Assembly (NCBI RefSeq): GCF_002929275.1
Contig: NZ_PJIK01000001.1
Span: 248,001-312,000 of the forward strand
Direction: 5' to 3'
Length of the DNA stretch: 64,000 nucleotides
Origin: Arthrobacter sp. ZGTC131
Lineage (GTDB): Bacteria; Actinomycetota; Actinomycetes; Actinomycetales; Micrococcaceae
Shown: positions 47,091 through 55,291 of the stretch, in pieces
Position numbering within the stretch: position 1 is the stretch's first letter
Layout of the letters: each line of letters opens with the position of its first letter
The notes under the pieces: generated by a model
Told to the model about the DNA's origin: nothing
Database searches by the model: none
What the model saw: only the letters and a program-made list of their open reading frames with translations
Made by a program: the position numbers and the translations under genes

Positions 47091-47096
47091 TATAGT
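47091..47096 (+). promoter_or_regulatory. candidate -10 element for the DUF4129/MoxR operon
   Basis: TATAGT lies 47 bases before the TTG start at 47144 in the region divergent from mtrA (46897-47143). A good -35 hexamer is not visible at the usual distance. The rest of this 247-base region is GC-rich and shows no hairpin with a T tract. Confidence 0.4.
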
Positions 47097-47143
47097 CTGG
47101 AGTGGCCCGGCCGTTTCCGGTGCGAACCTTGGGGAGGAACAGG

Positions 47144-48523
47144 TTGTCACAGCAGGACCCTAATAGCCCGCCGCCGGAACAATCGCCGCCGGAGGCCGGA
47201 CGCCAGCCGTGGGGCCCTGCTTCCCCCCAAAACCAGGGCGGACAGCCGGGCCAACCCTGGGGCGCACCAGCCCAACGGGGAAACCCGGAATGGGGAAACA
47301 CAGAGCCCGGAAACCCGCAGCACGGAAACCAGCAGCCGTGGGGCGCACCGCCCCAATGGGGAAACCCGCAGTGGGCGAACCCCCAGCCGGGAAACCCGCA
47401 GTACGGCAATCAGCAGCCGTGGGGCGCACCGGGGAACCTGCCCTCCGGCTACCCCGCCTATGCGGCGCCGCCAAAGCCGGGCGTAGTCCCGCTGCGGCCG
47501 CTGATGTTCGGCGAAATCATGGACGGTTCATTCCAGACGATCAGGCGTAACCCCAAAGCCATGCTCGGCGCGGGCCTCCTTGCGCAGGCGCTGGGCGCGA
47601 TCGCCGCCGGTGTCCTCACGGCAGCGGGGGCCACCTCCGAAGCGTCGATGGGCGCCTGGCTGGAGACCCAAAGCAGTTCCGAACTGGCCGGCATCGGTCT
47701 GGCCGTGGCCGGCGCCATCGCGGTGATCTCGGTCGTGACCCTGTTTATTTCCGCGGTGCTCCAGGGCGCCATGGTGGTTCCCGTGGCCAGGTCCATCCTC
47801 AACCGGCGCACGGGTTTCCGGCAGATGTGGATGCTGGCGCGCGGGCGGGCCTGGGCACTGGTACGCATAGCAGGCATTGCGGCGGCAGCCGGCCTCCTGG
47901 CGACCGCTGTGTTCGCGGCCGTCACCTTCCTGCTGGTCAGCACCGCTGGCCCGCTGTCTTTCGCAATCGTGTTTCCGCTGGGGCTGGCGTTCCTGGCTGC
48001 CTTCGTGTGGATAGCCGTGAAGCTGACCGTCGCTCCGGCCGCCATCGTCATTGAAGAACTCGGCGCGCTCGACGGGATCCGGCGCTCATGGAGCATCACC
48101 CGCGGGAACTGGTGGCGCATCTTCGGCATCATCCTGGTGGTATCGCTCCTCGTGAGCGTCATCGTCCAGATAGTCCTGATCCCGGTCAGCCTTGTTTCCG
48201 GGCTGTTTACCGGTGTGGTTGCCCCGCACGACGCCGCGGGCCAGGCCGCGACCATCGGCGTGGCTGTCGCCGTGGCCACTGCCGTCGTCTCTGCCCTTGC
48301 CGGAGCCGTGGGATTCGCCTTCCAGACGTCCGTCATGGCTTTGCTGTACATGGACCTGCGCATGCGCAAGGACGGCCTGGATATCGCGCTGCTCCGGCTG
48401 CTGGAAACCGGGGCCGACGACGGCGGCATCCCTGGCCGCGGAGTGCCTGTCTACAGGACGGGGTCCACCGGTCCCGCGACCGGCTGGCGGCCGCCGTCCG
48501 GCGGTCCTACGACGCGCGGATGA
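47144..48523 (+). CDS. membrane protein with Pro/Gln/Gly-rich N-terminus (GPDPase_memb-like)
   Basis: The protein has about 459 residues if started at TTG 47144, which has GGAGG six bases upstream. Residues 1-110 are low complexity, with repeated PWGAP, GNPQ and GNQQ units. From MFGEIMDGSFQTIRRNPKAML onward the protein has about six membrane segments and matches the glycerophosphodiester phosphodiesterase membrane-domain family, which in actinobacteria occurs without the catalytic domain. IVIEELGALDGIRRSWSITR is a hallmark loop of that family. No enzymatic residues are apparent. It overlaps the next gene as ATGA and starts an operon of five genes that ends with MoxR and DUF58. Function is unknown. 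Confidence 0.8.
   Translation: MSQQDPNSPPPEQSPPEAGRQPWGPASPQNQGGQPGQPWGAPAQRGNPEWGNTEPGNPQHGNQQPWGAPPQWGNPQWANPQPGNPQYGNQQPWGAPGNLPSGYPAYAAPPKPGVVPLRPLMFGEIMDGSFQTIRRNPKAMLGAGLLAQALGAIAAGVLTAAGATSEASMGAWLETQSSSELAGIGLAVAGAIAVISVVTLFISAVLQGAMVVPVARSILNRRTGFRQMWMLARGRAWALVRIAGIAAAAGLLATAVFAAVTFLLVSTAGPLSFAIVFPLGLAFLAAFVWIAVKLTVAPAAIVIEELGALDGIRRSWSITRGNWWRIFGIILVVSLLVSVIVQIVLIPVSLVSGLFTGVVAPHDAAGQAATIGVAVAVATAVVSALAGAVGFAFQTSVMALLYMDLRMRKDGLDIALLRLLETGADDGGIPGRGVPVYRTGSTGPATGWRPPSGGPTTRG
47195..47440. repeat. imperfect coding repeats in the 47144 gene
   Basis: Two long, similar segments encode GNPQ(H/Y)GNQQPWGAP, each ending in the same 17-base core, CAGCCGTGGGGCGCACC, near 47333 and 47419. 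Shorter Gly-Asn-Pro units lie between. They form the low-complexity N-terminal tail of the membrane protein. Confidence 0.8.
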
Positions 48524-49230
48524 ACGGCCCGCGGGAACTTTCGGCGTTCGCGTGGCCCGGCCTCACCCTGATCCTGCAGCCCGCAGAACCTCCGGTGCAG
48601 CCCGACCGGGAGGAGGCGCGGCGCTGGGCCGTGGAGGAGCTGTCCAAACGCGAGTACCGGGATGCTGAACCGGGCTGGCTTGCCGAGCTGTGGCGGCAAT
48701 TCCTGGACTGGCTGCAGTCATTGGGCGACGGTCAGGCAACTGCCGAGGGCACGGCAACTGCCCCTCTGATCGGCATAGGCATCGCCGTCCTGCTGGGCGT
48801 GGCCATCATCCTGGCCCGCCCGCGGCTGAACACGCGGCGCCAACCGCCAAAAGAGGTATTTGACGCCGACGACGCAGTCACCGCCGCGGTGTACCGACGC
48901 CAAGCGGCCGCCGCGGCGGCCCGCGGCGACTGGCCGGCCGCCGTCGTCGATCAATTTCGGGCGCTGGTGCGTTCCGCCGAAGACCGCGCGGTCCTCGAGC
49001 CTCAGCCGGGCCGTACGGCGGACGAAGCTGCCGAACAGCTCTCGCGCGCCTTCCCGACGGCCGCCGGGAAACTGGCAGACGCGGCGCGCGTGTTTGACGC
49101 GGTCCGCTACGGAAGCAGCAGCGCGGACGCAGCAGACCATGCCTCCATGGCCGATCTGGACTCGGCCCTTGCATCCCTTCCGCCGTCTTATGCGGACACC
49201 GCATCCGCCGGGTTCGTGGTGCCGAAGTGA
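48520..49230 (+). CDS. DUF4129 domain membrane protein
   Basis: The 236-residue protein has an N-terminal segment of about 85 residues (RWAVEELSKREYRDAEPG, LWRQFLDWLQSL). One membrane helix follows (about 87-108, PLIGIGIAVLLGVAIILARP), then the soluble DUF4129 domain with DWPAAVVDQFRALVRSAEDR and GRTADEAAEQL. DUF4129 is often the C-terminal part of transglutaminase-like membrane proteins; here it stands alone. The ATG overlaps the previous stop (ATGA) and its own end overlaps the next start (GTGA). The helix-DUF4129 arrangement beside MoxR and DUF58 genes is conserved in actinobacteria. No activity is known. Confidence 0.85.
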   Translation: MNGPRELSAFAWPGLTLILQPAEPPVQPDREEARRWAVEELSKREYRDAEPGWLAELWRQFLDWLQSLGDGQATAEGTATAPLIGIGIAVLLGVAIILARPRLNTRRQPPKEVFDADDAVTAAVYRRQAAAAAARGDWPAAVVDQFRALVRSAEDRAVLEPQPGRTADEAAEQLSRAFPTAAGKLADAARVFDAVRYGSSSADAADHASMADLDSALASLPPSYADTASAGFVVPK

Positions 49231-50480
49231 CAGCGCCGCAGCCAGTACGCCCGCCCGGCGGCAGCGAAACCGTGCACAGCGCACCTGTCCACCGACTCCA
49301 CCGACTCCGCCGACTGCCCTCCCACCTCGACGCACGGAGCTTGCCCGGCTGGATCCGGCGGCACCGGGCGCGGTTGGCTTTCAGCCTGACCATGGCCGTG
49401 GCCCTCGCCGTGATCCTCGCCCTGCAGCTGTCGCCCCGGACCGATTCGGCCGAGCTGTCCATCCGCAATCCGGCACCGAACGGCGCCAGGGCTGCGGCTG
49501 AAATTCTGGGCCGCCAAGGCGTGGCCGTTCAGCAGTCCGAGTCCTTCGAGGACACCTTGGCGTCACTGGCTGCGGCCCGCCGGGAGGGCAGCGGATCCAC
49601 CGTCCTGCTCTATGATCCGCGCGGCTTCCTGGCGGGTGAACGGCTCCGCCAGCTGCTAGGGGCTGCCGACCGCCTGGTGGTCGTGTCCCCGCGACTCGCA
49701 ACGCTGACGGGCCTGGGCGGCACCATCCGCCAGGCCGGTGTGGTTCAGGAGCCGGCAACCACCCTGGAGCCGGGGTGTGCCGTTGCCGATGCCGAGGCTG
49801 CGGGGGCGGTCAGCGCGGACCAGGGCTTCGTCTACACCGGCGGCAGCATCTGTTACGGCGCTGGCGGCAACGAGCGCGGGCTGTACGCGTCGGCGGAGGA
49901 CGGAAGGCTGGTGGTCCTCGGCAGCACGGCGATCATCGGCAACCGCCTGCTGGACGAAAACGGCAACGCGGCCCTAACCCTGCGGACCTTGGGCAGCGAA
50001 GGACACCTTGTCTGGTACCTGCCCGGCGTGGCGGACCTCGGCACCGCGCCCTCCCCCACATCGCTGGACGACCTCGCGCCGGACTGGGTGGCCGTCCTGG
50101 GCCCGTGGCTCGCCTTCGTGGCGCTGCTGGCGGTCATTTGGCGGGGCAGGCGCCTCGGGCCGCTGGTCTTCGAACCCCTGCCGGTCATCGTCAAGGCCGC
50201 CGAAACGGCCGAAGGCAGGGCCCGCCTCTATCACGATGCCCATGCCGTGGGCCGGGCGGCGGACAATCTCCGGGCAGGGACTTTGGTCCGCCTTGCAGCG
50301 GCCCTCCGGCTCGGGGCGGGCGCTACCGCGGACGATGTCGCAGCGGCCGCCGCCAGGCATCTGGCCAGGGAGCCATTGGAAACCATCAGCATCCTGCACC
50401 GTAGCCCGCAAACGGAGGCCGAGCTCGTCAGCTGGGCCCAGCAGCTTTCCGAACTAGAGAAAGAGGTATCCACCACATGA
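49227..50480 (+). CDS. DUF4350 domain membrane protein
   Basis: The 417-residue protein has a basic N-terminus and a membrane helix at about 51-70 (ARLAFSLTMAVALAVILALQ). The DUF4350 domain follows (about 85-260, RNPAPNGARAAAEILGRQGV, VLLYDPRGFLAGERLRQLL, RLVVVSP). A second membrane helix lies near 285-305 (WLAFVALLAVIW) before a cytoplasmic tail with LVRLAAALRLG. DUF4350 resembles a Rossmann-type glutamine-amidotransferase-like fold without obvious catalytic residues. The gene starts with GTG overlapping the DUF4129 stop and its end overlaps the moxR start (ATGA). Location suggests a membrane complex with the DUF4129 and DUF58 proteins; its function is not established. Confidence 0.85.
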   Translation: MTAPQPVRPPGGSETVHSAPVHRLHRLRRLPSHLDARSLPGWIRRHRARLAFSLTMAVALAVILALQLSPRTDSAELSIRNPAPNGARAAAEILGRQGVAVQQSESFEDTLASLAAARREGSGSTVLLYDPRGFLAGERLRQLLGAADRLVVVSPRLATLTGLGGTIRQAGVVQEPATTLEPGCAVADAEAAGAVSADQGFVYTGGSICYGAGGNERGLYASAEDGRLVVLGSTAIIGNRLLDENGNAALTLRTLGSEGHLVWYLPGVADLGTAPSPTSLDDLAPDWVAVLGPWLAFVALLAVIWRGRRLGPLVFEPLPVIVKAAETAEGRARLYHDAHAVGRAADNLRAGTLVRLAAALRLGAGATADDVAAAAARHLAREPLETISILHRSPQTEAELVSWAQQLSELEKEVSTT

Positions 50481-51514
50481 GCGACCAACCAACCGGCGAT
50501 GCTCCCGGGCGTTACGGCGATGCCCCGGTGACCACCTTGGCCGGGCCGCCCGCTCACCGCGCTCCGGACCCGGTCCGCCAGGCGCTCCTCGATGTGCGGC
50601 ATGAAGTGGCCAAGGCCGTCGTCGGGCAGGAAGCCACAGTCACCGGCATGCTGATCGCCCTCTTGTCGCGCGGCCACGTGTTGCTCGAAGGGGTCCCCGG
50701 CGTGGCGAAGACGCTGCTGGTCCGCGCGCTGTCCGCGGCCCTGAGCCTCGACACCAAGCGCGTGCAGTTCACGCCGGACCTCATGCCCGGCGACGTCACC
50801 GGGTCCCTGGTGTACGACGCGGCCAACTCCGACTTCAGTTTCCGCGAGGGTCCGGTCTTCACCAACATGCTCCTGGCAGACGAAATCAACAGGACACCGC
50901 CCAAGACGCAGGCCTCGCTCCTGGAGGCCATGGAAGAGCGCCAGGTCTCGGTGGACGGTGTGTCCCGGCCGCTGCCTGTGCCGTTCATGGTTGCGGCTAC
51001 CCAGAACCCCGTGGAGTACGAGGGCACCTATCCCCTGCCGGAAGCGCAGCTGGACCGGTTCCTCCTCAAGCTGACCATGCCCCTCCCGGACCGGGCCGCT
51101 GAAATCGAGGTCATCCGAAGGCACGCCTCGGGCTTCGACCCCCGTGACCTGGCCGCCGCCGGTATACGTCCGGTGGCAGGCGCGGACGAGCTTGAGCGTG
51201 CCCGCCGGGCCGTGGCGAACGTGGCTGTTGCGCCCGAAGTCATGGGCTACATCGTTGACCTGGTCCGTGCCACACGTTCAGCACCGTCGTTCCAGCTGGG
51301 CGTATCGCCCCGCGGAGCCACTGCCCTGCTGAACGCCTCACGTGCCTGGGCCTGGTTGTCAGGCCGCCAGTTCGTCACCCCTGATGACGTCAAGGCGCTC
51401 GCCCTTCCCTGTCTGCGGCACCGCGTGGCGCTCCGGCCCGAGGCACTGATGGACGGCGTCCAGGCGGATGATGTGCTCGCCAGCATCCTGACCTCCGTGC
51501 CCGTCCCCCGCTGA
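50477..51514 (+). CDS. MoxR-family AAA+ ATPase
   Basis: The 345-residue AAA+ chaperone-like ATPase has Walker A GVPGVAKT (here LLEGVPGVAKTLLVRAL), Walker B LLADEINRTPPKTQ, sensor 1 FMVAATQNPVEYEGTYPLPEAQ and the arginine finger LDRF. A C-terminal lid follows, ending VALRPEALMDGV. MoxR proteins assist maturation of metal- or VWA/DUF58-containing partner complexes. The directly following gene encodes a DUF58 protein, the standard partner. The start ATG overlaps the DUF4350 stop. The N-terminal 35 residues are Pro/Gly-rich and poorly conserved. It acts in the cytosol, probably on the membrane proteins of this operon. Confidence 0.93.
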   Translation: MSDQPTGDAPGRYGDAPVTTLAGPPAHRAPDPVRQALLDVRHEVAKAVVGQEATVTGMLIALLSRGHVLLEGVPGVAKTLLVRALSAALSLDTKRVQFTPDLMPGDVTGSLVYDAANSDFSFREGPVFTNMLLADEINRTPPKTQASLLEAMEERQVSVDGVSRPLPVPFMVAATQNPVEYEGTYPLPEAQLDRFLLKLTMPLPDRAAEIEVIRRHASGFDPRDLAAAGIRPVAGADELERARRAVANVAVAPEVMGYIVDLVRATRSAPSFQLGVSPRGATALLNASRAWAWLSGRQFVTPDDVKALALPCLRHRVALRPEALMDGVQADDVLASILTSVPVPR

Positions 51515-51518
51515 GCTG

Positions 51519-52811
51519 ATGGCAATATCGGGGAGGTTGGTCCTCCTGGCCTTGGCCGGGCTTTGTCCGGTGCTGTTGTTCCCCGGGTGGGAAGCAGCGC
51601 TGGCCGTGGTCCTTGTCCTTGCCGCTCTGATCCTGCTGGACCTGGGCCTGGCCGCATCAGTGGCGCATGTCGCCGTCGAGCGGTCCTCCCCCGGCAATGT
51701 CACCCTGGCCGGCACCGCCGAGTCGGTGCTCACGGTCCGCAACGCCGGGAAACGGACGCTGCGGGCAGTCGTCCGCGACGCCTGGCAACCGTCGGCAGGG
51801 GCAACAAACCCGGTCCAGGAAACAGAGGTCCCGCCGGGTGAGAGACGGCGGCTGACCGTCCGGCTGGGGCCCGTCAGGAGGGGCGACCTCAACGCACCCC
51901 ACGTCACTATTCGATCCTTCGGCCCGCTGCGCCTGGCCGCACGCCAAAAAACCGTACAGTGCCCGGGATCTGTCCGCGTGCTGCCGCCGTTCAATTCCCG
52001 GCGCCACCTCCCCTCGAAACTAAGGAGGCTCCGGGAGCTGGACGGCAAAGCCGCCGTCCAGATCCGCGGCGCAGGCACCGAATTCGACTCCCTCCGGGAC
52101 TACGTCCGCGGCGATGATGTGCGCTCCATTGACTGGCGCGCCACGGCGAGACGGTCCGCCGTCGTGGTCCGGACGTGGCGGCCGGAACGGGACCGGCGGG
52201 TGGTGATCATGCTGGACACCTCGCGGACTGCTGCGGCGCGCGTCAACGACGAACCGCGTCTGGACACGGGAATGGAGGCGGCACTGCTGCTGGCCGTCCT
52301 TGCCGAACGGGGCGGGGACCGGGTGGACTTCTTCGCCTTCGACCGCCGGACGCGTGCCAGGGCCGGAACAGCTGCCGGCGGAAACCTGCTGGGACAGCTC
52401 GTGCAGGCCATGGCGCCCCTCGAAGCCGAACTGATCGAGCTTGACTGGGCACAAATTCCCGGGCAGGTCCGGGCCGTTTCCGCGCACCGCTCCCTGGTGG
52501 TGCTGCTGACGTCGCTCGACGGCGGCGCTCCGGAGGAAGGGCTCATTCCGATGGCCGCGCGCCTGGCGCAGCAGCACGTCGTCGTGGTGGCCTCCGTCCG
52601 CGATCCGATGCTGGGCGAACTGCTGCAGGAACGGACGACGGCGGCACAAGTGTTCCGTGCGGCGGCTGCGGAGCGCGCCCTGCTGGAGCGGGAGGCAGTG
52701 AGCCTGCAGCTCCGCCACCTCGGCGTGGAGGTTGTGGATGCGGAACCGCATCAGCTGCCCCCTGCGCTGGCTGACGCCTACATCCGGCTCAAGGCGGCAG
52801 GGCGGCTGTAA
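51519..52811 (+). CDS. DUF58 domain protein
   Basis: The 430-residue protein has two N-terminal membrane segments (about 5-45, LVLLALAGLCPVLLFPG and ALAVVLVLAALILLDLGLA). A beta-sandwich segment leads to the DUF58 core with GTEFDSLRDYVRGDDVRSID, WRATARR and RPERDRRVVIMLDTSRT, which begins a VWA-like fold. The MIDAS-type D-x-S/T-x-S appears as LDTSRT. DUF58 proteins pair with MoxR ATPases. The start ATG is four bases after moxR, and GGGAGG-like residues lie further upstream. It is the last gene of the operon. A cell-envelope role is inferred from the family and membrane helices. Confidence 0.88.
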   Translation: MAISGRLVLLALAGLCPVLLFPGWEAALAVVLVLAALILLDLGLAASVAHVAVERSSPGNVTLAGTAESVLTVRNAGKRTLRAVVRDAWQPSAGATNPVQETEVPPGERRRLTVRLGPVRRGDLNAPHVTIRSFGPLRLAARQKTVQCPGSVRVLPPFNSRRHLPSKLRRLRELDGKAAVQIRGAGTEFDSLRDYVRGDDVRSIDWRATARRSAVVVRTWRPERDRRVVIMLDTSRTAAARVNDEPRLDTGMEAALLLAVLAERGGDRVDFFAFDRRTRARAGTAAGGNLLGQLVQAMAPLEAELIELDWAQIPGQVRAVSAHRSLVVLLTSLDGGAPEEGLIPMAARLAQQHVVVVASVRDPMLGELLQERTTAAQVFRAAAAERALLEREAVSLQLRHLGVEVVDAEPHQLPPALADAYIRLKAAGRL

Positions 52812-52858
52812 TCGACAGCTAGGATTCAGGTGAGCAGATCAGCCCCTAGGAGGCCCCC

Positions 52859-53587
52859 GTGAACATGCCGATCTACCAGCAGGCCATGGGTGCCGGCTTC
52901 GCCCGCCTTCAGCCCGAACTTCAGGACTACTTTTCGCTGGCTCCCGGATCCGGCCGGTACGGCGTCGGCGAAGGCGTGTTCGACGTCGTGGGCTGCCGGC
53001 AGCCCTGGCTGCGGCCGCTGCTGGGGTTGACCGCCGGCGAGGAGGCGTTCTTTCCGGAATACGGCGAGCGGGTGCCGTTCCGGATCGAAAACCATGCGCA
53101 TCTGGACCCGTTCGGCCGCTCGAGCCTGACCGCCCGCCGGCAAATCTTCTTTCCCGGCCGCACACGGATCTTCCAGGACACCACCAGCGTGCGCACCGCC
53201 GGCCCCGGCAGCCCCTCTGGAGCGGCACGGCTCGTAGACTATGTGGGCAGGTACCGCCGGCTGGTCACCGACCTGAACCTGAGCGTAACGGCGGGGGGCC
53301 GGCTTCGGGGAGTCTCCGAGGCGTCCCGGCTGTTCCTGGGACCGCTGCGCGTGCCGCTGCCGGCGCCGCTCGACGCCAAGGCCTATGCCGAGCAGTGGTG
53401 GGACCCCGCAGAAGGAGCGCACGGCAGGCACCGCATCCAGGTGAAGGTGATCCAGCCGCAGGTCGGCCTGGTGCTGGTCTATGCCGGACACTTCGATTAC
53501 CGGCTCGAGTCGTATCCGCGTGGGAGTTCGGCGCCGGGATTCCTTCCGTCGCATGCCAGGCCGGACCGCTGGGAACAACGTACCTGA
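52859..53587 (+). CDS. DUF4166 domain protein
   Basis: The 242-residue protein is built mainly of the DUF4166 domain, recognised from MGAGFARLQPELQDYFSL, GVGEGVFDVVG, FGRSSLTARRQIFFPGRTRI and the C-terminal PQVGLVLVYAGHFDYRLE. It has no signal peptide or membrane helix. The domain is also found fused to sugar-nucleotide or saccharopine-type reductases, but no reaction is known for it alone. The start is GTG at 52859 with a perfect AGGAGG five bases upstream; the ATG two codons later is an alternative. It is 47 bases downstream of the DUF58 gene and convergent with the MetE-like gene. Confidence 0.85.
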   Translation: MNMPIYQQAMGAGFARLQPELQDYFSLAPGSGRYGVGEGVFDVVGCRQPWLRPLLGLTAGEEAFFPEYGERVPFRIENHAHLDPFGRSSLTARRQIFFPGRTRIFQDTTSVRTAGPGSPSGAARLVDYVGRYRRLVTDLNLSVTAGGRLRGVSEASRLFLGPLRVPLPAPLDAKAYAEQWWDPAEGAHGRHRIQVKVIQPQVGLVLVYAGHFDYRLESYPRGSSAPGFLPSHARPDRWEQRT

Positions 53588-53613
53588 CGCCTCCTCCCGG
53601 GCCGGGCGATGGT

Positions 53614-54660
53614 TCAGCCGAGCGCCAGCTGGTTCAGGCCGTCGGCCGCCTGCGTCAGCCGTGTGAGCACCGCCGTCGCGGCCTTGGGCGTGTGCCCCTC
53701 AAGCCCTCCCGACGGAGTGATCCGGAGCGTTCCCAGCTCTGTCAGCGGCAACCCCAGCTGTTGCCAGGGGCGCCGTACCGTGTCGACGATATCGGCGACC
53801 CTGGGCAGTTCCGCCGCAGGGTTGTCCACGCGCAGGGCGCCCGCCCAGATCCTCTTGCCCGCTTCAACCGCTTCGGCCAGCTGTTCCCACTGGCGGGATG
53901 TCAGTGCCTTCAGCGGGACGGCGATGCCGTCAGCACCTGCTGCGAGGATCCTGTCGAACGGGGCCTCGATCTCCGGTACCGCGACGGTGACCTCGGCGGC
54001 CCCGGCACTGCGGACGGCGTCGATCACTACACGCCACAACTCGGTCACTTCCTGCCCGGCGACGGACCGGAGCGTCCGGTAGCCGCTGGAGGTGGGAATG
54101 GTGCCGGCCAGGACGGAGGCGATGTCCGGCTCGTCGAGCTGCACAACGAGCCGCGCGCCCGGCACCGCTGCGGACACGCGGGTGAGGTGCTCGCCAACGC
54201 CGGCGGCAAGGGAGGCTGCGATGTCGCGGCGTGCACCGTAGTCGATCAGGGCCCGTTCGCCGTTGTGGAGGTGCAGTCCGGCGGCCAGGCTCAGCGGCCC
54301 CCGCAGCTGGACCTTGAATTCGGCGGCAGCCTGGCCGTCCTCTTCTCCGGCGACATCGGCGAGCACGTTGATATCCGTGGAAAGCGCGGACCTGGCCCGG
54401 ATGAGGTCACGCCCGGGCCGGTCGACGATGCGCCAGCCATGGGGCTGGACATCCACTGCCATCTCCACGAGCAGGGACGCCGTCCGGCCGACGGCGTCCG
54501 CGCCCACTCCCCGGTCCGGCAGCTCGGCCAGGAACGGAAGATGCGGGGTGCCAAGTTCCCCGCGGATAATCCGGGTGGCTTCGACAGGGTCCTGCCCGGG
54601 CCATGGTCCGAGTGCGGTGGCCGTCACCTGCCGTTGCGGTGACGTTGCTGCATCGGCCAC
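53614..54660 (-). CDS. cobalamin-independent methionine synthase-like protein lacking cysteines
   Basis: The 348-residue protein has the UROD/MetE-like TIM-barrel pattern, including TATALGPWPGQDPVEATRII near the start, ADVAGEEDGQAAAEFKVQLRGPLSLAAGL-like residues, VQLDEPDIASVLAG and LGTLRITPSGGL near the end. Rv3015c of M. tuberculosis, near ligA, is the closest relative I can name. MetE needs two cysteines and a His/Glu to hold catalytic zinc; this protein contains no cysteine at all, so it cannot be a normal methionine synthase. A methyl-transfer role without zinc, or a structural role, is possible. The GTG at 54660 lies three bases after the chorismate mutase stop. Confidence 0.75.
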   Translation of the reverse strand: MADAATSPQRQVTATALGPWPGQDPVEATRIIRGELGTPHLPFLAELPDRGVGADAVGRTASLLVEMAVDVQPHGWRIVDRPGRDLIRARSALSTDINVLADVAGEEDGQAAAEFKVQLRGPLSLAAGLHLHNGERALIDYGARRDIAASLAAGVGEHLTRVSAAVPGARLVVQLDEPDIASVLAGTIPTSSGYRTLRSVAGQEVTELWRVVIDAVRSAGAAEVTVAVPEIEAPFDRILAAGADGIAVPLKALTSRQWEQLAEAVEAGKRIWAGALRVDNPAAELPRVADIVDTVRRPWQQLGLPLTELGTLRITPSGGLEGHTPKAATAVLTRLTQAADGLNQLALG

Positions 54661-54663
54661 GGC

Positions 54664-55143
54664 TTAGGCGCTGAGCGAAGCGGTCGGGCCTGCTGCGGAT
54701 GGGCCCGCTGCGGCACCGGCTGACGCGCTGCCGCTGTCGGGGCTGTTGGTGCTGCCGGCCCCGTCGCTGCCGGTGGCGTTGTGGTCCTCGGCGATCGCCT
54801 CATGGTGGCGTATCACCTCGCCGATGATGAAGTTCAGGAACTTTTCCGCGAAGGCGGGGTCCAGCTGGGCATCCTCGGCGAGCCGCCGCAGCCTGGCGAT
54901 CTGGGCGGACTCACGTCCGGGATCACCGGCCGGAAGCCGGTGTGCCGCCTTGAGGAAGCCCACCTTCTGCGTGGCCTTGAACCGTTCCGCCAGAAGGTAC
55001 ACGAGCGTCGCATCGATGTTGTCGATGCTCGACCGGATCGACAACAGCTCCGCCATCACTGAAGGATCCACGTGCCCGGCGAGGGAGCTCGCGGCGGGGT
55101 CGTAGGAGTCGGTGCCAGGCAGATCATGGTTTAGCTCGGTCAT
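54664..55143 (-). CDS. chorismate mutase, AroQ type
   Basis: The 159-residue protein contains an all-helical AroQ-type chorismate mutase core at about residues 30-120. It has the catalytic-type Arg in ELLSIRSSIDNIDATLVYLLAERFKAT-like helix 1, GRESAQIARLRRLAEDA and FAEKFLNFIIGEVIRHHE. It converts chorismate to prephenate for phenylalanine and tyrosine. A signal peptide is absent, so this is the cytosolic enzyme. The C-terminal 35 residues are an Ala/Ser/Gly/Pro-rich tail not seen in short AroQ enzymes. The ATG at 55143 is followed downstream by the MetE-like gene with a three-base gap, so the two are co-transcribed. Confidence 0.88.
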   Translation of the reverse strand: MTELNHDLPGTDSYDPAASSLAGHVDPSVMAELLSIRSSIDNIDATLVYLLAERFKATQKVGFLKAAHRLPAGDPGRESAQIARLRRLAEDAQLDPAFAEKFLNFIIGEVIRHHEAIAEDHNATGSDGAGSTNSPDSGSASAGAAAGPSAAGPTASLSA

Positions 55144-55291
55144 GGATCCAGTCTATGGGCACGGCCGGAAACTCCGCCGGTGTTAAGCGGCTGCGTCCGG
55201 GTCCGCGCGGGCGGCGCCCCACGTCCGCAACTGCTCCGGAGGAGCGGACAATGAAAAGTGTCACGCAACACACCGGTGATGGAGGTTGGAC

